This document shows positions 28,629 to 38,119 of a stretch of 64,000 nt of DNA, piece by piece. Positions within the stretch are counted from its first letter, which is position 1; the number at the start of each line of letters is the position of its first letter. The notes under the pieces are model-generated. The model did no database searches. It was not told the DNA's origin and saw nothing but the letters and a program-made list of their open reading frames with translations. This stretch comes from Hyphomicrobiales bacterium (GTDB lineage Bacteria > Pseudomonadota > Alphaproteobacteria > Rhizobiales > Rhizobiaceae), in assembly GCA_900470285.1 (NCBI GenBank), contig UCAG01000016.1:1-64000 (forward strand), given 5' to 3'. Made by a program: the position numbers and the translations under genes.

Positions 28629-29750
28629 ATGATGCAAATCTTGCAGAAAGCTGAAGCTCTTGAGCAACTGAAAAATTTGCAGACCCCGCCTGCTGCAGAA
28701 TCTAATATATTCAATCATCCGGATTTTTTGCGCCCGGCATTTACGCATTTCGCATCCGACGATTGCGCAATACTCCTTACCGATGATCCTGAAACCGCAT
28801 TTCTGATGCCCTTTCAGGTTGCCCGCGCCGGCCTTGGTTTTAAAAAATCTCTTTGCGGCTGGAGCAATATCTATGCCACGCAAGGCACACCATTAATCGC
28901 TGCACGCGCCCTGACACACACTCTGGAAGCAGTGCTGGCTGTATTGCAGCAACCGGAGCGCGGATTGCCGGATACGCTCATTCTGCCGGATATCAATCTC
29001 AATGCCACCTTTGCAACTGCGCTCAAAGATCTGGCACAGCGCCAAAATCTGCCACTGCATATCATGCGGCAGGAAGATCGTCCGGTTTTGTGTAATGGCA
29101 GTGATGCGGAAACCTATCTGACCAATGCAATCGGCAAAAATCATCGCCGTGAATATCGCCGCCTGTGGCGCAGACTGTCCGAAACAGGCAGTCTGGAGTA
29201 CCGCATTATTACAGGCAAAACGGCGATCAAAGATGCATTCAATGACTTTCTTTCACTGGAAGCCGCAGGCTGGAAAGGTACACGCGGCACGGCTTTTCTG
29301 AGCAAACAGGCTGATGCGGATTTTGCCCGTGAAACTGTCCGCGCCTTGGCCGAGCGTGATCTGGTACGCATTCACACCCTGACACTTGATGACAAGCTCA
29401 TTGCCAGCCTTGTGGTCTTTGTGCAGGGGGATCAGGCATGGACGTGGAAAACCGCCTATGACGAAGCTCTGCGCGCCTACTCCCCCGGTGTGCTGCTGAT
29501 GATTGAAGTACTGAAAAACCATCTGGAAAATCCGGCATTGCGCATCACCGATTCCTGCGCCATTCCCGATCATCCGGTTATGTCGCGCCTGTTTCACGAA
29601 CGTGAAAATTTTGGCACAATTATTCTTGGCCTGAATACCCAAAGCCAGCAGAGCGTTAATAAAATAGCCCGCCAGCTCAACCGCTATGACCGCCTGCGCT
29701 CAGCATTACGCCACATCAAATCCCGCCTGCAAAAACGGCTGAAACGCTAA
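28629..29750 (+). CDS. FemAB/CelD-like GNAT acetyltransferase (BioF2-like domain)
   Basis: A 373-residue protein of the Acetyltransf_6 (CelD/BioF2-like) type: residues about 165-330 hold KNHRREYRRLWRRL, FLSLEAAGWKGTRGTAFL and the closing WTWKTAYDEALRAYSPGVLL. The family is linked to exopolysaccharide or cellulose production and to transfer of acyl or aminoacyl groups to envelope glycans. It starts 3 bases after the flippase gene, so a joint role in envelope glycan modification is likely but inferred. It runs tail-to-tail into the EamA gene with only 3 bases between. Confidence 0.82.
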   Translation: MMQILQKAEALEQLKNLQTPPAAESNIFNHPDFLRPAFTHFASDDCAILLTDDPETAFLMPFQVARAGLGFKKSLCGWSNIYATQGTPLIAARALTHTLEAVLAVLQQPERGLPDTLILPDINLNATFATALKDLAQRQNLPLHIMRQEDRPVLCNGSDAETYLTNAIGKNHRREYRRLWRRLSETGSLEYRIITGKTAIKDAFNDFLSLEAAGWKGTRGTAFLSKQADADFARETVRALAERDLVRIHTLTLDDKLIASLVVFVQGDQAWTWKTAYDEALRAYSPGVLLMIEVLKNHLENPALRITDSCAIPDHPVMSRLFHERENFGTIILGLNTQSQQSVNKIARQLNRYDRLRSALRHIKSRLQKRLKR

Positions 29751-29753
29751 GCG

Positions 29754-30611
29754 TCAGACTTTACGTGCCTGTACACGCTGCCCGAGCCAGACGCTGAACA
29801 GCACAATCGCCATACCGGTGATTTGTAACAAGTTCAGTTGCTGGTTCAGCAATACCCAGCCGAGGATCACAGCTGTCAGCGGGCTTAAAAAACCAAGTGA
29901 TGCGGCAACCGACGATTCCAGCCGCGCCAATCCCCGGAACCACAGAAGATAGGTGATAGCGCCACCGATCAGGCCGAGATAAATCAACCCCAGCCAGTTT
30001 ATCAGTGTCAGTACCGGCAAAGCCGGTTCCAGCGACAAGGCCACCGGTACCAGCAACAAACCACCAGCCGTCAGCTGCCATGCGGTAAAGGTGAGCGGAG
30101 AGACCGGCGGCTGCCAGTAGCGGCTCAGAACAGTACCCGCAGCCATCGAAAATGCACCGGCCAGCGCCGCAATGATCCCTGTCTGATCCAGAGCACCGTC
30201 TGGCTTCAGCACCAGCAATGCCACACCGACAATCCCCGCCAGAGCAGCAGCAACCGCAACAATGCGCAATCTCGTCCCCAGCACCATTCGCGCCAGAAAC
30301 ACGACAATCAGTGGCTGCACAGCCCCCACTGTGGCTGCAACACCACCGGGCAAGCGATAGGCCGCGACAAATAACATTGCCCAGAAGAATGAAAAATTCA
30401 GCGCACCAAGGATAAACACACGCAGCCACCAGATACCCTGCGGCAATTGCCGGACGAGCAACAAGAGCAGGAGCCCTGCAGGCAGAGCACGCAGCATCGC
30501 GACTGTCATCGGATAACCGGCAGGCAGCATTTGCGTGGTGACAATATAGGTACTGCCCCAGATCGCCGGTGCCAATGCTGTCAGCAGCAAATCCGTGCGT
30601 GTCGATGTCAT
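29754..30611 (-). CDS. EamA/DMT family transporter
   Basis: A 285-residue inner-membrane protein with about 10 membrane segments in two EamA repeats (APAIWGSTYIVTTQMLPAG in the first; LTAWQLT-like FTAWQLTAGGLL in the second). The drug/metabolite transporter family exports amino acids, metabolites or drugs; the substrate is unknown. It starts at ATG 30611 with CGGAGA before it. The divergent LysR gene is its likely regulator. A high-Cys alternative frame covers it but is a shadow. Confidence 0.9.
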   Translation of the reverse strand: MTSTRTDLLLTALAPAIWGSTYIVTTQMLPAGYPMTVAMLRALPAGLLLLLLVRQLPQGIWWLRVFILGALNFSFFWAMLFVAAYRLPGGVAATVGAVQPLIVVFLARMVLGTRLRIVAVAAALAGIVGVALLVLKPDGALDQTGIIAALAGAFSMAAGTVLSRYWQPPVSPLTFTAWQLTAGGLLLVPVALSLEPALPVLTLINWLGLIYLGLIGGAITYLLWFRGLARLESSVAASLGFLSPLTAVILGWVLLNQQLNLLQITGMAIVLFSVWLGQRVQARKV

Positions 30612-30741
30612 ATATAGTCTCCGTAAGTTCTCATATGCCGGTACAGTGCACCATAATTACAATTCTCAGAGATGATAATTTCTTGTTTTGCGAATATATT
30701 ACCAACGAAAAGTTTTTAATCATTTCATAGTCAGGCAGGAT

Positions 30742-31629
30742 ATGGATCAGTTCAGCGCATTACGCCTCTTCCGCAAAACAGTTGAGCTGGGCAGTTTTGC
30801 CGAAACTGCACGCGCAAGCGGGCTGACTGCGGCAGCGGTCGGAAAAAGCATCGGTGAACTTGAAGCCCATCTGAAAGTCCGGCTGTTCAATCGCACCACG
30901 CGACGCATGAGCCTGACAGAAGCCGGCACGCTCTATTATGAGCAGATTGCCCCGATCATCGAACAGCTTGAAGAGGCCGACCGCTCGCTGACACCGCATA
31001 ATAATCAACCTTCCGGACTGTTGCGCGTGACTGCACCGTTGACCATGACGATTGTCAGCCTGTCCCGGTTTATACCGGAATTTTTAGAACGCTATCCAGA
31101 TATCACACTGGAACTCAACCTCGATGACCGCCAGATTGATATTGTCAGGGAAGGTTATGATATCGCCGTCAAAGGCAGCGACAGTCTGAAAAATTCAAGT
31201 CTCATAAGCCGGCGGCTATCCACATTGCATCATGTGATTTGCGCAGCGCCTTCCTATTTCGAAAAGCACGGTAAGCCTAAAGAACCGGCGGATCTGCGTC
31301 GCCACAACTGTATCCGCTACAGCCTGTCCGGACATGTTCATGAATGGGAGTTCCGTAGAGGAGAGCGGACAGAGCGCATACCGGTGACCGGACGCTATAT
31401 TGTTTCATCCAGCTTTGCGGTACGCGATGCTTTATGCGCCGGTTTCGGCCTCAGCCTGATCCCGCTCAGCTATGTGCAAAATGACCTTGCGGAAGGCAGG
31501 CTGGTTACAGCACTGGACGACTGGCAGCAGATGAAAACCGGTATTTACGCCTTTTATCCGTCCCGCCGGTATCTGGCACCCAAGGTGCGGGTCTTTCTGG
31601 ATTTCTTAAGCGAAAAGCTCGGAAATTGA
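30742..31629 (+). CDS. LysR family transcriptional regulator
   Basis: A 295-residue regulator. The N-terminal winged helix-turn-helix (MDQFSALRLFRKTVELGSFA through FNRTTRRMSLTEAG) and the C-terminal substrate-binding domain (about 90-290) match the LysR family, in the DmlR/PecT-like group. ATG 30742 follows AGGCAGGAT; the longer frame from 30688 has no binding site. It is divergent from the EamA transporter across 130 bases, the common layout in which the regulator controls the neighbour and itself. Confidence 0.92.
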   Translation: MDQFSALRLFRKTVELGSFAETARASGLTAAAVGKSIGELEAHLKVRLFNRTTRRMSLTEAGTLYYEQIAPIIEQLEEADRSLTPHNNQPSGLLRVTAPLTMTIVSLSRFIPEFLERYPDITLELNLDDRQIDIVREGYDIAVKGSDSLKNSSLISRRLSTLHHVICAAPSYFEKHGKPKEPADLRRHNCIRYSLSGHVHEWEFRRGERTERIPVTGRYIVSSSFAVRDALCAGFGLSLIPLSYVQNDLAEGRLVTALDDWQQMKTGIYAFYPSRRYLAPKVRVFLDFLSEKLGN

Positions 31630-31636
31630 GAGAAAA

Positions 31637-32416
31637 TTAGTCACGGGTAACCGGAATGCGTCCCCAGCGTTTCTTTGTGAAACAGTTGATATAAAGCCCC
31701 CACAGACCGGTTTTACTGCGGACAAACAACCGTTTCACTTCACGCTTCAGCCTTTGTATTTTGGCCGGCGGGCAATATTGCGAAGACCGCTCAGGGCTCA
31801 ATGTGCTCTCCAGCCCCGCCTGCATGCAAATTGCAGGGCTGACCTGATAAACAGTCATTTGCGGGAAAAAACCACAGGATGGCGTAAAGAGAAGATGATC
31901 GATCGGTGAGGCCGCATCATTCATACGGCACAGTAATCTTCGCGCGCAATCGCGGGAAATAATATAACCGGCGGCAAGAATATGCTGGCTGCGCAATTGT
32001 GCTACCGTGTAGTGACCGGCAATTGTCACAACCGGCTTGTCAGTCAAAACTTTTTTGCCCTGAGTTTCAATTTTAATCAGCTCGGCATTGTCCGGAATCC
32101 AAGCTGTAGATTCGAAAAATTGCTTCGTATCTTTAGACAGGGTCACATCATCTTCAAAAATCGCAGCGAAACGATCTTCCCCCTGCGCAATAAGCTCCAG
32201 ACACTTCCGGTGGCTCAGAAAACAACCGATTTCCGTTCTTGTCAGAGGCTCTTTCCAGGCCGGTATACGAATGATCGACGCTAATTCCTGATCGCTGAGA
32301 TTTTTGCCGTCCACAGCTGCGACACGTTCAAAAGGAACAGACGCTTTGGCAAATTGCTCCTGCATGCGCATTAAGCGTTCGGGGCAACGATCCAGATTAA
32401 TCAAATAGGCTTTCAC
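31637..32416 (-). CDS. Glycosyltransferase family 25 (LPS/LOS biosynthesis)
   Basis: A 259-residue GT25 enzyme. Hallmarks are the start VKAYLINLDRCPERL, EIGCFLSHRKCLELI and the metal-binding FAAIFEDDV. Family members add sugars, often galactose, to lipooligosaccharide or lipopolysaccharide core. I chose GTG 32416 because AAGGCGG precedes it and the conserved family start begins there; the frame stays open to 32512. The C-terminus is basic, which could hold it at the membrane. Confidence 0.87.
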   Translation of the reverse strand: MKAYLINLDRCPERLMRMQEQFAKASVPFERVAAVDGKNLSDQELASIIRIPAWKEPLTRTEIGCFLSHRKCLELIAQGEDRFAAIFEDDVTLSKDTKQFFESTAWIPDNAELIKIETQGKKVLTDKPVVTIAGHYTVAQLRSQHILAAGYIISRDCARRLLCRMNDAASPIDHLLFTPSCGFFPQMTVYQVSPAICMQAGLESTLSPERSSQYCPPAKIQRLKREVKRLFVRSKTGLWGLYINCFTKKRWGRIPVTRD

Positions 32417-32554
32417 AGCAATTTCCGCCTTAAAGAAGATGCTCTTTCGGTAGAATATGTCCGCATATCTTTCAAGAGATATTATGTATATTCTACTCAA
32501 GTTTAAAGGCAAAAAAATGAAAGCACGTTGCGGCTAAACTTTGTCTGGAAAAAG

Positions 32555-32639
32555 TGGTGCGGGTGGTCGGAATCGAACCGACACTCCTTTCGGAACCGGA
32601 TTTTGAGTCCGGCGCGTCTACCAGTTCCACCACACCCGC
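32555..32639 (-). tRNA. tRNA-Leu (anticodon CAA)
   Basis: On the minus strand an 85-base cloverleaf with encoded CCA is seen: acceptor stem GCGGGTG/CACCCGC with discriminator A, anticodon stem CCGGA/TCCGG around CTCAAAA (anticodon CAA), a long variable arm as expected for leucine (TTCCGAAAGGAG), and T arm GTCGG-TTCGATT-CCGAC. A T-run follows the 3' end on the minus strand. A short + strand frame across it (VRVVGIEPTLLSEPDFESG) is the well-known antisense artefact. Confidence 0.97.
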
Positions 32640-32685
32640 ACATTCGCAGGCACTTCATAATCAAAGCGCTGCACTGGTGCGCCGA

Positions 32686-32713
32686 AATATAGTGAGAACC
32701 ACCTTCCCGTCAA
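32686..32713 (-). promoter_or_regulatory. Candidate promoter of tRNA-Leu
   Basis: On the minus strand TTGACG, N16, TATATT lies about 47 bases before the mature 5' end, close to the alphaproteobacterial sigma-70 consensus. Confidence 0.6.
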
Positions 32714-32914
32714 CTGCAAAACCTGTTTGTTTCAAGATTATTTCAACAAATTTCACCTACACAGAAAATCCAGCCTTTTCTCACGGGCTGTAAAACCATT
32801 CATAACGGTTTTCAGTACACATTGCCCTGCAAAGTTTTTCGTTTTACACACAACATCAAAATTTCGCATGGCTTTTGCCTGTACAAACATTGCTGAGAAC
32901 CGACAGAGGCCATC

Positions 32915-33505
32915 ATGCTGCGCAAACTCTACGACTGGACCATTTCCCTTGCTGCGCGCAAATCCGCAGCTGCATGGCTGGCAGTTATCGCTTTTCTTGA
33001 AAGCTCGGTCTTTCTGATTCCCGCTGATGTCCTATTCGTACCGATGGGCATCGCCCGCCCTAAAAAAGTCTGGCATTATGCACTGATTGCCACTGTCATG
33101 TCTGTGCTCGGCGGGATTCTTGGCTGGTATATCGGCCACTACGCCTATGAAACAGTCGCAAAACCGGTCCTGCATTTTTACGGCAAGCTCGATACATTTG
33201 AAGCCATGCGTGGCAGCACCAGCGCCGATATGATTCTGCTGTTGCTCATCACTTCCGGCTTGTCACATCTGCCACCGATGAAAGTTGTAACCATTCTCTC
33301 CGGTGCAGCAGGCGTTAATATCTGGCTGTTTATCCTGTCAGCGATTATTACCCGCGGCGCACGTTTTCTGCTGCTGGCATGGCTGTTGCAGCGCTTTGGT
33401 GAACCGATCCGTAACTTTATTGAAAAGCGTCTCGGATTGATCGCAGCCACCGTTGCTGTCATCTTGATTCTGCTATTTATAGCCGTCAAATATCTTCACG
33501 CCTAA
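32915..33505 (+). CDS. yqaA: YqaA family inner-membrane protein (DedA-like)
   Basis: A 196-residue membrane protein with 4-5 segments. Motifs FLESSVFLIPADVLFVPMGI and SHLPPMKVVTILSGAAGV are of the YqaA/SNARE-associated (VTT domain) type. DedA-like proteins act in lipid carrier or phospholipid turnover at the inner membrane; the exact role of YqaA is not known. It starts at ATG 32915 with AGAGG before it, and dsbB follows on the same strand across a repeat. Confidence 0.88.
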   Translation: MLRKLYDWTISLAARKSAAAWLAVIAFLESSVFLIPADVLFVPMGIARPKKVWHYALIATVMSVLGGILGWYIGHYAYETVAKPVLHFYGKLDTFEAMRGSTSADMILLLLITSGLSHLPPMKVVTILSGAAGVNIWLFILSAIITRGARFLLLAWLLQRFGEPIRNFIEKRLGLIAATVAVILILLFIAVKYLHA

Positions 33506-33506
33506 A

Positions 33507-33552
33507 GCATGTCGCAGCTCAATGGTTTCATTAAATGCGACACGCTCCAGAA
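33507..33552. repeat. Palindromic repeat, family C, short copy
   Basis: AGCATGTCGCAGCTCAATGG then TTCATTAAATGCGACACGCTC forms a hairpin and matches the ends of the longer copy at 13614-13709. It starts right after the yqaA stop codon. Confidence 0.75.
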
Positions 33553-33632
33553 AAGCATCAGACAGCCATGTTTATGCCATAAGGCCATGGCTGAGCTGGG
33601 TTTAAACTGATTTTTGCAACAAGGATTTTCCT

Positions 33633-34160
33633 GTGTCTTCAACCGGTACTGCTCAGACAACCCGTTCGCAACATACGCTTATTTCAGCCTTTCTTGCGGT
33701 GAGCATGGCCGGTGTCGTGGGCTCTGCCCTCGCGTTTCAATATATTGGCGGTTATCTGCCGTGCAAATTATGTCTTGAAGAACGCATCCCTTATTATATC
33801 GGCGTACCGCTGATGCTTCTCAGCGCGTTACTGACGGCACTTGGAAAGTCAGAAAAACTGACACGTCTTTTCCTGCTGATCGCCGGATTACTGATGACCT
33901 ATGGCCTGATTCTTTCTGTCTATCATTCGGGCGTGGAATGGAAATTCTGGGCAGGTCCTGCCGATTGCGCAACCGGTGCCGTATCCATCACCACCAGCGC
34001 AGGCAATCTGCTTGGTGATCTGAATGCGGTCAAACCGGCCGCCTGCGATGTTGCAGCCGGACGTTTCCTCGGTATTTCCTTTGCAGGCTGGAACGGCGTT
34101 GCTTCGCTGATTCTCGCCATCATTGCTTTTTACGGCGCATCACTCAAAACCCGCAAATAA
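33633..34160 (+). CDS. dsbB: Disulfide bond formation protein DsbB
   Basis: A 175-residue inner-membrane oxidoreductase with four membrane segments. The quinone-linked CXXC (PCKLCLEER) lies in the first periplasmic loop, and the second pair of cysteines in the other loop (PADCATG and PAACDVA). It reoxidises DsbA and passes electrons to ubiquinone. It starts with GTG 33633, with AAGGA at 7 bases. No dsbA gene is in the window. It is convergent with the HNH gene. Confidence 0.92.
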   Translation: MSSTGTAQTTRSQHTLISAFLAVSMAGVVGSALAFQYIGGYLPCKLCLEERIPYYIGVPLMLLSALLTALGKSEKLTRLFLLIAGLLMTYGLILSVYHSGVEWKFWAGPADCATGAVSITTSAGNLLGDLNAVKPAACDVAAGRFLGISFAGWNGVASLILAIIAFYGASLKTRK

Positions 34161-34172
34161 GACAATAAAAAA

Positions 34173-34204
34173 GAACCGGAGCTGTATCTTTACGGCTCCA
34201 GTTC
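34173..34204 (-). terminator. Terminator overlapping the HNH gene end
   Basis: GAACCGGAGC and GCTCCAGTTC pair (one mismatch). On the minus strand TTTTTTATTG follows, and the stop codon of the HNH gene is in the stem. Confidence 0.8.
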
Positions 34205-34747
34205 CACATCCCAGTACAAATAATCCATCCAGCTTTCATGCAAATGGTTCGGCGGAAACCGCCTGCCATTTTTATGCAAATCAAAAACACTCGGCATATA
34301 GGGTTTTTGGCGCGGCCACATTTGTGCTTTTGCCGGCATCATACCGCCTTTGCGCAAATTACAGGGAGAGCAGGCAGCGACCACATTTTCCCAGGTTGTT
34401 TCGCCGCCGCTGCATCGTGGGATGACATGGTCAAATGTCAGCTCATGATGTGCGCCGCAATACTGGCACTCAAAACGATCCCGCAGAAACAGATTAAACC
34501 GTGTAAACGCCGGATAAGTCGGCGGAGCAACATAGGTTTTAAGACTGATAACACTTGGCAACCGCATGGAAAAAGTCGGAGAGCTGACCTCCGCATCATA
34601 TTCCGCAACAATATTTACACGCTCAAGAAAAACCGCTTTGATCGCATCCTGCCACGACCAGAGTGATAAAGGATAATAGCTGAGCGGACGAAAATCCGCG
34701 TTCAGAACCAATGCCGGCAATTTGCCGGCAAATGCGGCAATGTTCAA
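34190..34747 (-). CDS. HNH endonuclease family protein
   Basis: A 185-residue protein with a C-terminal HNH domain: CQYCGAHHELTFDHVIPRCS, then ENVVAACSPCNLRKGG, giving two CXXC zinc pairs and the DH catalytic core. The N-terminal part (ALVLNADFRPLSYYPLSLWS) is typical of a widely conserved chromosomal HNH family of unknown role, not of a restriction system. The start is TTG 34747, decided by a perfect AAAGGAGG 6 bases upstream; the ORF from 34777 would bury this site. Confidence 0.9.
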   Translation of the reverse strand: MNIAAFAGKLPALVLNADFRPLSYYPLSLWSWQDAIKAVFLERVNIVAEYDAEVSSPTFSMRLPSVISLKTYVAPPTYPAFTRFNLFLRDRFECQYCGAHHELTFDHVIPRCSGGETTWENVVAACSPCNLRKGGMMPAKAQMWPRQKPYMPSVFDLHKNGRRFPPNHLHESWMDYLYWDVELEP

Positions 34748-35268
34748 GAAACACCTCCTTTGTGCATCTTGCAACACTGCGGTTCATGCGATTGCAAAAC
34801 GCGGCTTCAAAGAGACAGAGTAAACGCGCGGCTTACCCTGATTGCATTCCAATACCGTCTCTGCCAGCTATATTTTTAAGGCGCTTCACTCTTCAATGTA
34901 CCTGACAGAATGATACGAGAAAAAAGAATGCTTTTACCGGTCATAATATGTAAGCAGGACATGTCAGTATTGTGAAGCCAGACTGTTTATCAGTCAATTT
35001 CTATTCATGCTTCCGATTGATAATCCTGCAATAAAAACAGCCATCCGCTTTCAGAATTCCATCTTTTGATGAGGAATTCTTACCAAACTGCACAAACAGC
35101 GTTTGATTATGCGTAATATCAGCTTTTAATATTGTAGACAATTATGTAAACATAATTTGACAGCTTTGACAAAACAAAGCAGTAACAATGCTTGTCCATT
35201 GCGTCTCGTTCAGATTAAGCTGCGCAGGACAGGCCGGTTAACACCAAAATCAGACAGGGAGCCGAGTG
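34748..35268. other. Intergenic region upstream of glcB
   Basis: No gene is visible in these 521 bases between the divergent HNH and glcB genes. An inverted repeat with AGAATTCC (35053-35060) and GGAATTCT (35073-35080), extended inward by ATC/GAT, could be an operator or hairpin. Two TTGACA sequences (35157 and 35166) lie near glcB, neither with a convincing -10 box. Confidence 0.4.
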
Positions 35269-37452
35269 ATGAGTGGTCGTATTGAACATGCGGGTTTGCA
35301 GGTAGATCAGGAACTGAGCAATTTCCTGACAAAGGAAGTTTTGCCGGAAACCGGCATTGCGGCAGATGCCTTCTGGAGCGGACTTGCCGGCATGGTCAAA
35401 GAGCTTGCGCCTCGTAACAAAGCCCTGCTTGCAAAGCGTGATGATATTCAGGCTAAACTCGACACATGGTATAAAGCCAACCGCAATTACACGATGGCAG
35501 ATTATCAGGCCTATTTGCGCGAAATCGGCTATCTCCTGCCGGAGGGGGAAGATTTTCAGGTCACCACTGCCAATGTAGACAGTGAAATTACCAGCCTTGC
35601 AGGCCCGCAGCTTGTTGTACCTGTCATGAACGCCCGCTATGCACTCAATGCTGCCAATGCACGCTGGGGTTCGCTCTATGATGCACTTTACGGCACAGAT
35701 GCTATCAGCGAAGACAATGGCGCTGAAAAAGGCAAAGCCTACAATCCTGTGCGCGGTGCAAAAGTTATTGCATGGGCAAAAGCATTCCTTGATGAAGCCG
35801 CCCCGCTGAGCGATGGCCGCTGGGATGAAGTTACCGGTTTCTCTGTCACCAATGGCCAGCTTATTCTTGCACTAGGCAATGGCAAAACGACATCTCTGAA
35901 AACTGGTCAAGCTTTTGCAGGCTATCAGGGCGATGCATCTGCCCCTTCCCTCGTGCTTCTGAAGAACAACGGACTGCATATCGAAATCCGTTGTGATGCT
36001 GCTCATGTCATCGGCAAGACCGATCCGGCACATATCGCTGATATCACACTGGAATCTGCACTCAGCACTATTCAGGACTGTGAAGATTCCGTTGCAGCAG
36101 TTGATGCTGCCGATAAGGTTCTGGCTTACCGCAATATTCTCGGCCTGTTTAAAGGCACTTTGTCGGAGAACTTTGACAAGGGTGGCAAAACCATCACCCG
36201 CAAACTCAATGCTGACCGCAACTATACCGCAGCGGATAGCTCTGCCCTCACCTTACCTGGCCGCTCAATTCTGCTGATCCGCAATGTCGGCCACCTGATG
36301 ACCAATCCGGCTATTCTGGACAGCGAAGGCAATGAGATTCCGGAAGGTATTCTCGATGCAGCTTTCACCGCTGTTATCGCCCTGCATGATATCGGCACAC
36401 AGGACGGCAAGCTCAAAGGCACACACCTCAACTCCCGCACAGGTTCGGTCTATATTGTGAAACCGAAAATGCACGGTCCGGAAGAAGTGGCCTTTGCCGC
36501 AGAAATCTTCGCCCGTGCCGAACAACTGGCAGGCCTCAAACCAAATACGCTGAAAATGGGTATTATGGATGAAGAACGCCGCATGACGGTGAACCTCAAA
36601 GAAGCCATTCGTGCCGCCAAAGAACGTGTATTCTTTATCAATACCGGCTTCCTTGATCGTACCGGCGATGAAATCCACACCTCTATGGAAGCAGGCCCTG
36701 TTATCCGCAAAGGTGAAATGAAGCAGGCCGCATGGATTGCTGCCTATGAAAACTGGAACGTGGATACCGGCCTTGCCTGTGGCCTGACCGGCCATGCACA
36801 GATCGGTAAGGGCATGTGGGCCATGCCGGATTTGATGGCAGCGATGCTCGAACAGAAAATCGCCCATCCGAAAGCCGGTGCCAATACCGCATGGGTTCCT
36901 TCACCAACAGCTGCAACACTTCATGCTACGCACTACCACAAGATTGATGTGGCAGCGGTTCAGAACCAGCTCAAGTCGCGCACAAAAGCCAAGCTTGAAG
37001 ATATTCTGACGGTTCCTGTCGCCCGTGACACCAATTGGGCGCCTGCAGACGTACAGGCAGAAATCGATAATAACGCGCAGGGTATTCTGGGTTATGTGGT
37101 GCGCTGGATTGATCAGGGCGTTGGCTGCTCCAAAGTGCCGGACATCAACAATGTCGGCCTGATGGAAGATCGCGCAACCCTGCGTATCTCCGCGCAGCAT
37201 ATCGCTAACTGGCTGCATCATGGCATTGTCAGCGAAGCGCAGGTGATGGAAACCATGAAGCGTATGGCCACTGTTGTGGATGCCCAGAATGCGGATGATG
37301 CAGCCTATTTACCGATGGCAAAAGACTTCAATGCATCTATTGCATTTCAGGCTGCCTGTGAGCTGGTATTTAAAGGTCGTGAACAGCCAAACGGTTATAC
37401 CGAACCGGTACTCCATGCCCGCCGCTTGCAATTTAAATCTGCACAGAAATAA
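35269..37452 (+). CDS. glcB: Malate synthase G
   Basis: A 727-residue monomeric malate synthase G of family length. It makes malate from glyoxylate and acetyl-CoA, the second step of the glyoxylate shunt. Motifs include [73 protein letters not shown] and [18 protein letters not shown] 35269 follows AGGGAG; a GTG stands one codon earlier. No isocitrate lyase gene is in the window. A strong hairpin follows. Confidence 0.97.
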   Translation: MSGRIEHAGLQVDQELSNFLTKEVLPETGIAADAFWSGLAGMVKELAPRNKALLAKRDDIQAKLDTWYKANRNYTMADYQAYLREIGYLLPEGEDFQVTTANVDSEITSLAGPQLVVPVMNARYALNAANARWGSLYDALYGTDAISEDNGAEKGKAYNPVRGAKVIAWAKAFLDEAAPLSDGRWDEVTGFSVTNGQLILALGNGKTTSLKTGQAFAGYQGDASAPSLVLLKNNGLHIEIRCDAAHVIGKTDPAHIADITLESALSTIQDCEDSVAAVDAADKVLAYRNILGLFKGTLSENFDKGGKTITRKLNADRNYTAADSSALTLPGRSILLIRNVGHLMTNPAILDSEGNEIPEGILDAAFTAVIALHDIGTQDGKLKGTHLNSRTGSVYIVKPKMHGPEEVAFAAEIFARAEQLAGLKPNTLKMGIMDEERRMTVNLKEAIRAAKERVFFINTGFLDRTGDEIHTSMEAGPVIRKGEMKQAAWIAAYENWNVDTGLACGLTGHAQIGKGMWAMPDLMAAMLEQKIAHPKAGANTAWVPSPTAATLHATHYHKIDVAAVQNQLKSRTKAKLEDILTVPVARDTNWAPADVQAEIDNNAQGILGYVVRWIDQGVGCSKVPDINNVGLMEDRATLRISAQHIANWLHHGIVSEAQVMETMKRMATVVDAQNADDAAYLPMAKDFNASIAFQAACELVFKGREQPNGYTEPVLHARRLQFKSAQK

Positions 37453-37479
37453 ATTCTTGACGCTTTTAATAAGCGGCAT

Positions 37480-37516
37480 AAAAGTGGCGGACAAGATTTT
37501 CTTGTCCGCCACTTTT
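37480..37516 (+). terminator. Terminator-like 17-bp hairpin after glcB
   Basis: AAAAGTGGCGGACAAGA and TCTTGTCCGCCACTTTT are perfect arms around TTT. The T-tract is inside the stem end (ACTTTTCATA). It separates glcB from the acetyltransferase gene. Confidence 0.8.
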
Positions 37517-37532
37517 CATATGAAAGCAGATC

Positions 37533-38024
37533 ATGCTGACCATACAGCACGCCGACACGACCCATCTGCCTGCAATCCTTGATATTTATAATGATGCGAT
37601 TGCCAATACGACGGCCGTTTTCATTAGCCAAAAGGTCAATTTGCAAAACCGTGCGGAATGGCTGGCATCGCGCCAAAGCGCGGGTTTTCCGGTACTGGTG
37701 CTGACAGAGGGGGACGAATTGCTCGGCTATGCCAGCTACGGCGCCTTCCGCGCTTTCGAATGTTATAAACACACGGCAGAGCTATCAATCTATATCGCCG
37801 GCCATGCACGCGGCAAAGGTGCCGGCGACAAGCTGATGCGCGCCTTGCTGGAACATGCAGCCGGCAATAATATCCATGTCCTTCTTGGCGCTATTGAAGC
37901 GCAGAATACTGCTTCTCTTCGTCTGCATGAAAAACACGGCTTCACCCAAACAGGTCTGCTCCCGCAGGTCGGCCGCAAATTTGACCGCTGGCTTGATCTG
38001 GTGCTGATGCAACACATTCTCTGA
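37533..38024 (+). CDS. GNAT N-acetyltransferase, phosphinothricin acetyltransferase/MnaT-like
   Basis: A 163-residue GNAT protein of the PAT/YncA group. It has IRHATxxDLPAI-like IQHADTTHLPAILDIYND, the motif SIYIAGHARGKGAGDKLM for acetyl-CoA and GAIEAQNTASLRLHEKHGF. Members acetylate methionine sulfone/sulfoximine and phosphinothricin, and some other amino acids. The role here is a general detoxification guess. It starts at ATG 37533, 17 bases after the glcB terminator. Confidence 0.88.
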   Translation: MLTIQHADTTHLPAILDIYNDAIANTTAVFISQKVNLQNRAEWLASRQSAGFPVLVLTEGDELLGYASYGAFRAFECYKHTAELSIYIAGHARGKGAGDKLMRALLEHAAGNNIHVLLGAIEAQNTASLRLHEKHGFTQTGLLPQVGRKFDRWLDLVLMQHIL

Positions 38025-38066
38025 ACGAAGTCTCAGTCTGTGCAAGCGCTGCAAAAGGAACTTGAT

Positions 38067-38108
38067 TTTAGAATCATTCTAAATTAATTAATTTAGAGTA
38101 ATTCTAAA
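38067..38108 (+). promoter_or_regulatory. Tandem Irr-type iron control elements before mbfA
   Basis: Two palindromes lie 25 bases apart centre to centre: TTTAGAATCATTCTAAA (38067-38083, perfect) and TTTAGAGTAATTCTAAA (38092-38108, one mismatch between arms). They match the iron control element recognised by Irr in Rhizobiales. The second one ends 11 bases before the mbfA start, so binding should block transcription or its start. Irr is known to repress mbfA at low iron in Bradyrhizobium and Agrobacterium; here it is inferred. Confidence 0.85.
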
Positions 38109-38119
38109 AAGGAACACCT

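Noticed and set aside
29761-30429. A 222-residue, cysteine-rich open frame on the same strand as the EamA transporter
   Set aside because: It is a frame shadow inside the transporter gene: no family pattern, no ribosome binding site, and the transporter frame is clearly the real one.
32554-32793. A + strand frame beginning VRVVGIEPTLLSEPDFESG over tRNA-Leu
   Set aside because: This is the well-known false protein from the antisense of tRNA-Leu.
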